Origin: Nemania diffusa
Lineage: Eukaryota > Ascomycota > Sordariomycetes > Xylariales > Xylariaceae
NCBI GenBank assembly: GCA_038501195.1
Contig: JBBPUQ010000008.1
Location: 1,096,001 to 1,160,000, forward strand
Direction: 5' to 3'
DNA: 64,000 nt
Positions 44,939 to 56,444 of this stretch are shown here, in pieces. Each line of letters begins with the position of its first letter. Within the stretch, counting starts at the first letter, position 1. The notes under the pieces are model-generated. The model saw only the letters and a program-made list of their open reading frames with translations. It was not told the DNA's origin and ran no database searches. A program made the position numbers and the translations under genes.

Positions 44939-46603
44939 ATGATCTTTCTCCCCGAAGCGTGGCCTCTGCCGCCGATAGCAATGTACTTTGTAACCCTTCT
45001 TACAGGTTATTTCTTGCTATATCAATACTCGACACGGAAATCAGATTCCAGGGAGCCGCCAATCATTGCTTCTCATGTTCCCTTCGTTGGACACATCCTG
45101 GGAATGGCATTGCACGGGGGAAAATATATCAAGAATCTAGGGTGCGGATTCCTCTTGAAATGAGTTCAAGACTCTGTCTCTAACAGCCAGCTTAGAACAC
45201 AGAATAAACACCTTCCCATCTTCACCTTGCCGGTGCCACGATCTCGTATTTACATCGTGACAGAGCCATCCCTTGCTGCTGCGGTTCAGCGAGCTTCCAA
45301 AGTTCTATCCTTCACACCTATCATTCCTGAGGTCACTGAACGTGTCCTCGGGTTAGATAAAGCTACCGTGGATATCACCCGTAAGAACTTAGACCCCGGC
45401 CCCGGGGACGAGCGCGGATTCCTGGCTGATATTCAAGACATGGTCTACACTTTGTTTGGACCAGGAAGCTACTTAAATGAAATTAGCTTAGATGCGGCTC
45501 AGGCGATGAAGAATGAAGTGCATGCCTTCGCTGTCTCCCAAGAAGCGCAGTCTACTCCCAAACAGCCCATAAATCTACTCAACTGGGTCCGTCATCTTGT
45601 CACTACATCAACCGCAAAATACTTCTACGGCACTCAGAACCCTATTGCCCTAGACCCAAAGCTTGAAGAGCATTTCTGGGATTTTGATCATGGCCTCGGC
45701 GGGTTACTTATAAACGTGCTCCCTTCTATAACTGCAGGCAAGGCGTATAAGGGTAGAGAGCTGCTAGTTAAGGGACTCGAGAAGTACTTGGAGAACGGGT
45801 ATTATAAAACGGGCTCCAAGATAGTTCAGAAACGGGTTGAAATTGCTCTCCATCATGGCTGGACACTTCGCGCCACTGCGCGCTCAGAGCTTTCGTTTTT
45901 ATTTGCCGGCATTGTCAACGCGACCACTTCCACGTTCTGGATTCTGCTTCAGATATTTGCGGACCCCCAGCTTCTGTCCCTAGTGCGCGAGGAGGTCACG
46001 CAAATCTTGCGAAAAGAGAACCCCGGCGATAAAGCCGAGGGTCGGGGGAACTACAAGATCAATATTACAGACCTCAAAGATCGCTGCCCTATGCTTGTCG
46101 CTGTGTATCGAGAATGTTTGCGCTTGGGATCCGACACATACTCCACACGAATGGTCAAGGAAAACACCTTGCTAGCAGACCGCTATTTTCTAAGAAAGGG
46201 CGCCGTCGTCCAGATAGCTGGAGGTGTCATACATGCTGATCAGTCAATATGGGGTGACAACGTAGAAGAGTTCAACCCAGGTCGTTTCCTCGAACCCAGA
46301 CCACAATCAGGGAACGCGAAGCAGAATCAAATCCACCCTGCTGCCTTCCGTGCCTTCGGAGGCGGTAAAACACTGTGTCCGGGCCGACACTTCGCAATGA
46401 ATGAGATACTAAGCCTTGTGTCCCTGATTGTCTTGATGTTCGACATCGAGTCTCCTGATGGTGGCAAGATCAAGGTTCCGAGGAAGAATGACGGCGTCCT
46501 ACCTGTGCATATTCTGGAACCCATCTCTCCAGTCAACGTTATAATTTCAAGGCGCCAAGACAGATATGCGGATATTTGTTCAAACATCGAGTTTGACATG
46601 TGA
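44939..46603 (+). CDS. Cytochrome P450 monooxygenase, CYP7/CYP8-like
   Basis: join(44939..45141,45187..46603) encodes 539 residues; the 45-nt intron has an unusual GTGCGG donor, a CTAAC branch site and CAG acceptor, and joins in phase 2. Residues about 8-28 are a hydrophobic ER signal-anchor. The heme-binding loop FGGGKTLCPGRHFA has Cys465. The ExxR pair is Glu377 and Arg380 (RECLRLG), and the meander carries FNPGRF. The I-helix reads FLFAGIVNATTSTFW at about 305-319: the usual acid-Thr pair is replaced by Asn-Ala, as in CYP7/CYP8-type P450s. Such fungal enzymes typically oxidise sterol or terpenoid-like substrates, but no substrate can be inferred here. No terpene synthase, PKS, NRPS or reductase gene is nearby, so it does not look like part of a biosynthetic cluster. 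All key residues are present and the frame is intact. Confidence 0.92.
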
Positions 46604-48020
46604 CCTCGAGCAGTCAGTCGTTTGTTGCGCCATGGCCAAGGCTTTCCCTGGTGTGCACCGATTAGCAAGGGCGGCACACCTGTGGTACTATATGTATAAA
46701 CCCAGTCAGATATTCGTAAATAGTAGTTATACGCACGTACACAGTAGTTTGATTAAAGTAGGGATGTTTAGACAAGCGTTCGTCCCTACTCAAAGAGACA
46801 TGTCGCCATTGGGGTAGAAGAAGTTTCCATCTATCCCGCCATTTCTATCCCTCGCAGAAATGACTGGATTTTATCCCTTTATTCTATATGTAGAAACAGA
46901 TCATAGACGTGGCATGTTGGAATTGGCTCCTCTTATGACGTATGAGGACGCCCGCTACCGTCCTTCTTCCGGCCGTGAGAGCCTCTAGATTCACGCTGTA
47001 ACTAATACCGCCAACATGGTAAGAGGCAAACAGGGATCTCTAGGCAGCGTCTATAATTGGTATAGCAGAACTTATGCCGACAAATATTGGCATATACTGG
47101 TAAAAGTATACAACACTGAAATGAAGTCGTTAGTCACTGTTAGGTGGTAAAGTGACTAGAACCTATAGGGTCTTGATATCTATAGTTTTGGCCATACATA
47201 GGACCTCTAGTCCTCTCAGAGGTTTAGATGTCTAGGAATCACTTAATCTTTCTGTTGAGCTCTATACTATACTCTTCTTCCTAGCTGCTACATACCTCCT
47301 ATTCACTCCGGAACCCAGCTACCACTTGAGAGAAGACAGATGTCTAATATCGCATCATCGTAAAGAGATACCTGTATCTAGATACGGTTTCCTACGAGTT
47401 CGAATAGCCCATACCTACTCTTCCACTCAATGATATCTCTAAGTTTATTAACCTCTCAGTATAGCACACGAGATATCCTGAATCCTAGAATTAAGAAGGA
47501 TGGCCTTCTCGTTCTCACGAATAATATATATAACATATTAGAGAGTCGCTAGGTCGCTACTATGGTTTGAATATAGCAAGAGCTACCTAGCACACTAGTT
47601 TTACGATTAGTCAATAATTATTAAGGTGATGAGATGACCGTGAAATGGATTAAGAGCATTCATGTACGCAGATTTCCTATTATATAAATAAGACCAAGAA
47701 TATAGTATTAAACCTTTAGTATAAATATCTCTGCTAGCTTATCATGTATACTATATGTGCTTAGACTGCCTGATTTGCCTCGAGCTTTCGTATTGCCCTA
47801 GATATAAGACGTTTCCGACACTTATAACTGCAGCCGTTCACGTGGGAAAGTAGGGAACTCATCAAGGCCATTTCACGAGAGTTGCTGCATACATCGAGAT
47901 TTAAATCCAGCCTGTAGCCGTGTTACTACCTCTTTCCACAGCCCGTTGTCTTTATCGACGCCATTAGAGCTTGCAACCACAGTTGGCTTTCGACGGGGTG
48001 GACAATTGTAAGCCATCAGC
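46604..48020. other. AT-rich intergenic region downstream of the P450
   Basis: About 1.4 kb with no supported gene. From about 47040 to 47800 it is A/T-rich and contains fragments such as CCTCTAGTCCTCTCAGAGG (47210-47228), in which CCTCT and AGAGG can pair, and CCTATAGGGT (47163-47172), like the CCCTATAGGG palindrome at 7573-7586. It may be an eroded transposon, but no ends or coding remnants are recognisable. Confidence 0.35.
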
Positions 48021-48221
48021 TTGCTTGATCTAATATTGGTGTGCGTTTTACTAGGTGTTCACCTGTGCCCGGTTATACGGCACACTAAGTGGTGTTGCCA
48101 CCTTCGAAGGCTTAAGCGAGGAAAAGTCGGGATCGGATCTCAGTCCGCCTATATAATTCACCATGCAAGTACTAATAGTTCTACGCAGTATAGCAGTATG
48201 ACCCCTGCTACCTTAAAGATG

Positions 48222-48870
48222 ACACACCTTTCAAAGAGACGCAACCAATGTTCTTTTCTTTTTTCGGCCCCTATCCTTCTACTAGCAACCTTCTCAACAG
48301 CTTATCTATGGCAGAGGGGACAATGACCCGAATTTCGCAGAGACTGTGATCGTATGTGGAATACAGGTTTTCTTTCAAAAGCTATATTCGAAGCCTCAGA
48401 ACGACGTTCTAAGATATCGAAGTCGTCTAAAAGTCCTTGGGCTATAGAGCAGTGGCGCAAAACTGGAAGAAACCTGCTGGAGAATGACGAGACCTTGCAG
48501 CAGTTCGGGTTTCTTCTTTTCGAACATGTTGCAACTGTCAGGGTTGTAGAATAAGCGTGGCATAATGCAACCCCTCGTACCAACTAACCAGTTTAACAGG
48601 GTAATCAGCGAACCAAGGAATATGGTCCAGCAGTACGCGAGTGGAGATAAGAGTGTGCCCTTCCTCCAGATCTACGAGATGTGGCATTCAGAATTTTCCT
48701 TGGACATGGTAGGAATCAGGATGTCAGCACTATCTGGGACTTATACAAGATACTGGCTAATCAGTGAAGCAGAAAGTGATTGTACTTTAGCCAGCCTGGA
48801 CCATGTGGCGGCGCCGAGGCTAGTCCAGCGAGTCATCGACGTGCTTTTGCCCTCGGTGGTGAAAGACTAA
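48222..48870 (+). pseudogene. Possible decayed gene with signal-anchor-like start
   Basis: A plus-strand frame has an ATG at 48231 followed by a short basic stretch and a hydrophobic segment (FLFSAPILLLATFSTAYLW), then an in-frame TGA at 48324-48326. The same frame continues open with protein-like sequence (from about 48327, including WNTGFLSKAIFEASERRSK) to a stop at 48554. A good branch/acceptor (CTAAC then AACAG ending at 48599) leads into another open frame to 48870. This could be a small membrane or secreted protein broken by a CGA-to-TGA change, or chance. I recognise no family and no clear donor for the intron, so confidence is low. Confidence 0.25.
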
Positions 48871-49553
48871 GATGTAAGCCTCTGACCCGAAGGAAGACGC
48901 ATGGAGTAAGGTTGTTCAGCTCTATCTACCACTCTTGTGCCTAGAAGAAAGCCAAACACCCGAACCTGTTCGGGTGTTTGTCACCCTTATGTTTGGGGGG
49001 GCTCTCCACGGAAGAGTATCCCTCCGATGCCAAGGTCTTCCTCAGCACACAAGATATGAAGACATTCAATCAATCAAGTTCTCGGACAGGAACTCGAGAG
49101 GGTTCGAACTAGGGTTACGTGGACCAAGCACGACTCGAGTTCGGTACAATAGTAGCTGCAAAGTAACGTGTGTACCAAGGCTAGCGATGTTGGGGTTTCA
49201 GCTGTATCCGACAAGGGTTTATTGGAGACTCAAGACTCGGCAGCAATAATATGTTGTTTATTCATCTCACTACAATGATATGACAGCTAGTGAGCAGTGC
49301 CCTTGAATATGAGTGATACTCAGTCAGTTTATGTAATCTAACAACGTAAAGTTAGATCTCCCTATAAGCTGTTACAATCTCCTTAAAAGCTTACCTACTT
49401 AGTACAAGCGTTCATTTATCAGTTATAAAGCCTTAATAAGTATATCGTGCTCAAGCCAACACTATTCGTAATTTACTTTCATATTATTATTTGCCTGTAA
49501 AAATCAAGTCTCATGCTAGCTATCCAGAGACTAACAGAGTTGATGAAGCTTCA
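48871..49553. other. Intergenic region
   Basis: Holds the 13-bp inverted repeat at 48953-48980 and the 3' flank of the DOPA-dioxygenase-like gene. A plus frame at 48935-49249 passes through the inverted repeat and has no recognisable domain. Confidence 0.35.
48953..48980. repeat. Perfect 13-bp inverted repeat with a 2-bp centre
   Basis: CAAACACCCGAAC at 48953-48965 and its exact reverse complement at 48968-48980 flank CT. The site is GC-rich within otherwise ordinary intergenic DNA and is the best inverted repeat noticed in the window. It may be a protein-binding palindrome, a hairpin in a transcript, or part of a small mobile element. Confidence 0.6.
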
Positions 49554-50356
49554 CTATAGGTGCTTTAAAAAGCCAGTGAAGTCTAGCGGGATGCGCTCGC
49601 CCATCCAGATGGCGCGCTCGGAATGGTTCCGCAGCTCGACCGCGGCGGGCGCGCCATCCTCGACGGTGTTCGGGTGGATGAGCACGGAGAGCGGGCCCCG
49701 CCAGATGGCGAGCCACGATATGAAGGCGCCGAACTGCGCCGGCGTGAATAGGTTCACCTCGAACATGGCCACCGGGTGCGGCCCGATTGGCCGGTCCCAG
49801 AAGGTGTATACCCGAAGTTCCGGGACTGCGCGGGCGAGCGAGTGGCGTCGTGTTAGCGCGCGCGGTGGGTGGGGGGCATGGATGGGATCGGGTTGCAGGG
49901 TATGGTCGACTACGGGATAGGTATATTATGTAGATAGGGGGAAAAGAAAAAGGGGGAGGCAGATTTGATGCGGATTTGAGCGATGCTCGACTTACATTCT
50001 CGCCTGATGCGCTCCCAAAGCGCTTTGGCGTATTCGGCCTGTTGTTGGCTGTTCTGGTAATAGTAGATGTGTACATCGCTTCGGTGACCCATCATTCGGT
50101 CAGCCTTGGACCCCTACTTTTCTTTCATTCGCGACGGGGTCAGGGGGGTGAAAGGGGTGGGGGGTGGTGTCGCTCACAAGCCGCCACGGCGCCCTTTATC
50201 GAGTGGATCCGTAAACTCCTCATATGCGGTGCTCAGCTGATCTCTCTTGGGATTCACGAAACTCTTGCCATCCTCGGCTCGCTCGTTCGGAAGCGGGGGC
50301 GCGTTCTCGTATCCTACGAGCGGCGAGGGGTACGTACGCTTTTGCACAGGAAGCAT
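49554..50356 (-). CDS. DOPA 4,5-dioxygenase-like protein
   Basis: complement(join(49554..49825,49996..50078,50178..50356)) encodes 177 residues; introns of 99 and 170 nt have GTGAGC and GTAAGT donors and join in phases 2 and 1. The three exons together rebuild the DOPA_dioxygenase pattern: N-terminal GYENAPPLPNERAEDGKSFVNP, then EEFTDPLDKGRRGGFDVHIYYYQ, ERIRREFPELRVYTFWDRPIGPHPVAMFEV and LSVLIHPNT. The His residues in DVHIYY, PHPVAMFEV and IHPNT fit the metal ligands expected for these small vicinal-oxygen-chelate-like extradiol dioxygenases. Plant- and fungus-type members cleave catechols such as L-DOPA to betalamic or muscaflavin precursors; the substrate of most filamentous-fungal homologues is unknown. 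No tyrosinase or pigment gene lies next to it. The start is the ATG at 50354-50356. GC-rich third exon; shadow frames exist on both strands. Confidence 0.9.
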
Positions 50357-53300
50357 GATAGCTATGTAAGTTTTAATTAATTAATAGAGACCTGATGCTG
50401 GTGATGACTAGGTATGTAGGTAGGCGTGCACACCTTCATATAAGACTTGACTTGTAGACTTTTCTTCCTGAGGAGGCGCTTTACTTGGAAATACGTAGGT
50501 ACTACTAGGTATCACTAGATTCGCAATAAGTTAGTCAGATCGTCTCATTGATGACCTATGATACAAGCTGGCGGTTTTCTAACCTAATCAGGACAAGTTA
50601 TGTCCCGATTTTACTAGAATAATCAACATTGCTTGGTAATTCATCATGGTGGTGATTAAGTAATTATAAGTTCTTTCCGAATTTCTGTTCATTGGCATTA
50701 CTAAGGATCTTTCGTTATGGAAGGCAATGTTACGATGTAAGGAATTCGGAGAGTAAGTAGGTTAGGTATTAAGTCGGCTGATATGTATAGCTAATTATGT
50801 GCTATATATGGAAATATATAGATATATACGCATATATTACGGAAGATACGCATACACAGTAAGTCGGTAAATGCACCAACTTGCGTTCGCTTAACGGCCG
50901 AATCCTCCGAATCTTGTTTTTTTTGTCTTCTGTCAAGACTAGCTTATTGATCCTTTGTGTACGCATAAGCAGCCGCTTAAAGGTGTGTGTGTAAGACAAG
51001 CTTTACTCTAGGCCTTCTGGTGTAGGATGGTATGCAATACCTTTCCCACGATGCAACATGTTTGCTGTGATCTAGACTTGAGTCTGGACCTTGTTCAGTT
51101 TAGTTCGCATAAAAACGGGGCCGCCAAGGGCCAGCATTATCAAAGCTGTACATATCCTTGGTATGTATATGTATGCTGCCGCAAAAGGACACGCTACCTC
51201 TCTGAACCAAGATCTGCCCTTGGATGCGCCCAATTACTGTAAAACGTTTAGTGTAAGATGCAGCTTTGTTACAGCTTGGCGTCTGGGGCGGCTGGGTAGC
51301 CGTTACGAGTTGCCAGAATTTTGGCGCCAGTAGCGAGAATAGCGCCGGTAGTCATTGTTGGAAGGGTTTGCTATGCTGCGTTGGCGATGCTCGCCGCTGA
51401 TTGAGTGTTATTGTCCTGGCGTTGAAAAGCATCACCATTCAAGTTAAGATCTATAGAGGAGTTGAACAAACAGCATACACTTGCATTCGCCGCAGTCATA
51501 AAAAGCCCCGCGCGGTTGAGGGTGATGGGTTGTGATTAGTGCTTTATTTCAGCATTTGTTTAATCTATGCCTCAACAGACTACAGCACCAATCTGTATGT
51601 GGATTACCCACCGTGTCGTGTAAGTAGTATAGCTTTTAATAACGATATAGAAGTAGATCGTGAGTGTCCCGGATGAACTAACTAGCCTTTGATATTGGTA
51701 TGCGTATATCTTCTAATAGAAAGAAGCATAGAATGGACTACCGAATTGCGCGTCGCCATTAACGGCCTTTAGTCCAGGATTATGGCAATTGAAGAAGACC
51801 TACGTAGGGCGGAGGCTGTTGTATTTCCCGAAATGCCACGTGAAAACTAAGCCGAATTAACGACACGAATATCTATAGACACATCCTAGTCTCTCGGGAT
51901 GGCGCTACGTTCGTCTGCACCTAGATCGTCTGTCATAGAATAGGCATATAAAAATAACCTTTATTAGATGCGACGGTCGGGAGTCTGAGTCAGGGTTCTG
52001 AAGCACGTGGATAATATGGCATCTGGCCATTTTCAAGCGTTTGATGGAATATACGGTCTCGAATATGTTTCCTGAACGTTTGGCTTTCGTTCCTTTCGAG
52101 TACGAGATGGCGCGTTCATGATAATCTATAGCGTCAACATTCTACTAAGTACAGCGTAAGCCTTCCGTGGCTTGAGGGTTTGGGGGTACATACACCTAAG
52201 CTGGTGTTTCAAGCACTGTGGGCGGGGCGCCGACGGACCAGTAAGAGCAAAGCTAATTGAGAGGACAGGTTGAAATGCCTGGACTCCGGTTGGATAGCGG
52301 CGGGCTCCGAAAAACAGCTGATGCGAAACAAGCACGTACCTAGCTCTCGGCGGATTTTACTGGGGCATTCTGGCATGTTATATATAGAAGGCGGTGAATT
52401 AAACCCTGAGGGCCGAGGAGGAGGGATGACAGGGACTCGCTCGACGTCAAGACATAGTAAGGCTGATGAGAATGCGCGGGCGGCGAAAGGACAGATTGTT
52501 GAGTTGTGGCCGCTGACTAGGTCGTGCTGCATCTTGTTGGGATAGGTAACAGGAATCGGTTCATACTTGCATATGGGTATTCGGTACAAGGACAAGGCGC
52601 CACTCTGTAATACAACCACGGTAATGCGGAAAATAAATCTCCATGTGCGTACACTAAGAAATCGTACGATGAAGAAAGCGAGTCTCGGGACGAGGCAGCA
52701 GAGCACACATCTCTATAGTACTACATACATTCCTACATCTAATCGGTATATGCATATTCTGTGCTCTGTGCTCTGTGCTCTGTACTCCGTACTAATGTAC
52801 GTACACATAATTCCCACCCCTGGCACCTACCACTTGTACATGCCCAGGTATGCAGTGACCAGTACGGGTGTACAAGTATAGTAGGTCTGTAGTATTCTGT
52901 AGTGTATGGGGGGGAGATCCCGCTAGCGATCCCGAGTCGCAGTCCGGCGGGAGCAGCCGCGGAACCCGACGTTGATTCAATCATCGGGTTATTGATGAAC
53001 CGTAGATACCACCACGCCGGGACGCTTCTGTATTCGGCAATTCCTTTAAGCCACTCGGGAGTTTGCGCCAGAGCGTTATTGCTGTGTGTAACCGAGGGCG
53101 ACTATTGACGATGCGAGCCATAGAAATCGAGTGCGAGACGTTGGTGCCGAGGAATACGTAAGTTTTCATCAAGACTTTCGTCATGGGAAAGTTGGCGTCT
53201 AACCAGAGCGTCCGACGCTAGGGCCGATAGCCACGTCAATTGGTGTTACTGTGCTACTTACTTCCATACCTACATAGAGTAACGTACCTACGGATAGAGA

Positions 53301-56300
53301 GAACCTGGATTACCTGAGTGGGCTTCGAAATTAAGCGGAAGGGGTTCGCCTAGTCCCGATGACAAGTCTGGGCCACGTGACAAACTAGGTACCTAGATGT
53401 AAGTATCTAACCAAATACGCATACAACACGAGCGGCGTTGGCTATGCTCATCTCGTGCCAGCCAGCTGGCTCAGCTGACTGTATGTAGTTCAGTAAATCG
53501 CCTCTGACACTCAGGTATATGCAAGTAAGCCTTTCATGCCTGAAAACAATACCAATCCTACAATCAATATATAGGGTTAATTTAGCTAGTGACTCGCTTT
53601 CAAGTCCCTAAGCATAAGCAGGTGGGATTAGAAGCTTATGTATATAAGTTTCTTTTTCCCAACCATAGTCCTCGTAAATAATCTCTACACGAACTGTGCG
53701 TGAACATGCAGCATTATGAGTGCCGGCAGATGCAGGAGGAATCTAGGTACCAAACATGAATAAGTTTCTGTAGTGTACACAACCTATACGATTATAACAA
53801 TCTACAGGTAGTTTATAAGTAGGCATCACAAGCGATAGGGTATAAAAACAGGTCAAGAAGGTCGCTCTCGCAAGATGCGTTACCGAAAGTCCAGAAGGGG
53901 GCCGGGGGCGTTTTTAGAGGTATTTTGGCTTGTAAGGCTGAGTGTACAGCAGCTATCATATGCACAGAATCTCTTATACACCGGCCTGCACACGTATCCC
54001 CGTGCAATTCATGCAGACAGGGTGTGAGCTTTGCTAGGTACTTATAAAAGATCACCAAGTGATCTTCGAAATCTGGGATACAGCTCCTAGGTAGGTACTT
54101 AATAGGTACCTACTTACCCATTGTGACCGAGTTATTGGCCAATGAGACCGAATTTATATCCAGCAAACTGGCCAATCGCAAGTAACCCACACCTTTAAAA
54201 TGTCTACCTAGGGTAGACCCCCCTGGTCGGCAACGCAGGCCTCATACGATGTCCCCCATCCAGCCTTGCATATGGCCTGATCTCCCCACTTCGCTAGATT
54301 GCTGCCATTTGCCCTGACAGGTACCCAAGTTGCCGTTCCAGGCCTTGCTCGCCCGCCCGCGGTCCCTTGTCTCCTTCTGTCCGTTCACATTTTAGACTTT
54401 ACTACATACATACATACAACATTGACAACAACCATAGAGATCGAAGATCTTGGTAGGAGGCATTCAAACTGTGGATTAGATACCTACCTGGACCGGAATT
54501 CACACATCGCATCCGCATCTTGAAAACCGATACAGCTGTGCCTCTGTCAACCTTGTATGCCCTCTTACTGCTATGTACCTGCCATCCACTGCCCCTCTCG
54601 CTGCTCTCCATCGGCTCCGCTTCCTCCTCCACGGGCAGCAAAAGTCAGGCCACAATTACCACTTTCCGACACACCATATGGCAATCATGCTCGTCGCCAG
54701 GGAAGCTCGAGTCGGCACTCCCCCCCATTTGGCCCGTGCTTCTCCACCTAATTGGCCAGTAGTTACCTAGGCATGTATGCTATACATGGTGGCGTTCTTT
54801 TGAGAAAACAGCATGTGCATCGTTGAATTTTTCATATTCCCACTACATATCCGGGTAGGCTCTAACTTCACTGGCGTCTGTGATCTCTCTTACCGCTGAA
54901 AGAACCTACATACGTACGAGTTGATAGGCCCTTACTGCGAGTGAAGAGGGGAATACCTACATAGTGGACAGTATGTAGGTGCCTAGGTACTTACATAGAG
55001 GCGTGATGGGGTTGCCTCTTTAGTGTTAATCGTCTTATAATTAGCACACTACTGTAAATATGGGCTGAGAATTGAGAATACCTACATGCGGTGTAAGTAA
55101 GTGCAGGTATGTTTTATTCCTAACAATCCTCTTACTACTGTTTGTATGTATAGCCACAGGTGGATGCATAGAGGTAGATACGTAGCAGGTACACAATGTA
55201 TTCCGCAGCATAGCAGGTACGCACTTACCACATCATGTAGACAGACGGTGTAAGTCTGTACTTACCTACATATTCGATCCCCTGGCGAAACGAAACCTAG
55301 TTGCATTTCATCCTACAACAACCTATCAAAATATGATACAGCAACGATGCCAGATCCCCATCCTCGTCTAGGTGCTTAGAGGCAGGTCTAATACCACCTA
55401 CCTCCATTACTCGGACCGTCTCGTCTGGTCCTCCTCTCGTTCAGGTAAATATTTCCCCCGTCCATCCCAGTCTAGACACACGCCAGATCCGCAAAACTCT
55501 CCCTACCCGACCTGGTGTACGTACTGCCCAGGTTGGCATCTCTAACCGCAAGATATTCCCGTGCAACAAAGATCGCGAGCCCTGTCGATATACCGTTCGT
55601 AGTATAGCACTGTAGCGTCTTCCGGCTTCGATTTACCCATAATTTGCCCATCACCCCCCGTCCGTCACTGGCATTAATACACCACATACTTACATATCTC
55701 CTGCACCTGACTATTACTCTGCTATACAGTTTATACTATACCACCACGCCTGTAAGTACCGTACCGTTGCTATTCTTCTATATCTGACTACTGTGCTGTA
55801 CCTACACCGGCCAAGCATTCGCTTTGCCGCGCCCACAGAGTCAGGCCATTTTCGTGTTCGCTTCTCCCAGTGTCGGGCGGTCTCGGCCATTGTGCTATGG
55901 CATCGGCCGTGCAAAGCGCAGATATCCCCTGGAAGTCTCTGGCCATATCTGGACTCTTTGCTTAAGCTTGCGATTACTATCCCTAACAACCCTACCCCTC
56001 TATCAAGTGACCCGAATTCCCCCGTCTATCAAAGCTATCGTGCCTACAAGAGCAGCCTGGGTGCTCGTCGTTCTAGACAAGGCATCCTCTTCTACATCAG
56101 CTGTTCCTTGCCCAATACAACAATCACACGCCACACTACCACAGCCTACTAATGCGAGTCACTCCGTTGTAGCACACAACCCAAGAAGACGCCTCACATA
56201 TTCGCCATTGCCGGTGGCGACCATACCTGAACAAACCCTGCTCTCTTTCTGTTACGTCAAGGCGCCCAGCGCAGAAGAGAGTTAGCAGCAGCAAATACAA

Positions 56301-56444
56301 ATAGACCCTGTCGGTGGTCAGTTCGCATATCTTCCCGACGTTATACCATCCTCAGCCCGTGTCTATCTCGCAGCATATCGAAACTAGGGACACTTAGTGG
56401 TCCGACCTAACGGTCTTCTCTTTAAACTCGTCAGGAGAGTCGTC
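50357..56444. other. Long upstream region of the bHLH gene, no supported gene
   Basis: About 6.1 kb between the DOPA-dioxygenase-like gene and the bHLH factor. Frames of 60-165 codons on both strands show no conserved-looking sequence. A 7-bp tandem repeat lies at 52758-52785, a CATA repeat near 54407-54417, and TAGGTA/TACCTA clusters near 53277-53290, 53385-53395, 54089-54119 and 54970-55000. A short ATG frame at 55897-55965 (22 codons) and another at 56152-56172 (6 codons) would be upstream ORFs if the bHLH mRNA has a long leader. Such long upstream regions are common for fungal developmental regulators. Confidence 0.4.
52758..52785. repeat. 7-bp tandem repeat, four units
   Basis: The unit TCTGTGC is repeated four times, the last copy changed to TCTGTAC. 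It is followed by related CTCCGTAC. Noncoding. Confidence 0.75.

Noticed and set aside
44939..50356. P450 plus DOPA-dioxygenase-like gene as a biosynthetic cluster
   Set aside because: They are about 3 kb apart with no core enzyme, transporter or regulator between them; there is no support for a cluster.
52209..52706. 165-codon minus-strand frame
   Set aside because: Begins at a non-ATG codon, no domain, and the surrounding region contains repeats and other chance frames.
55793..56285. 119- and 153-codon overlapping frames upstream of the bHLH gene
   Set aside because: Two overlapping frames of low-complexity Ser/Pro/Thr sequence in the likely 5' leader; neither has protein-like features.
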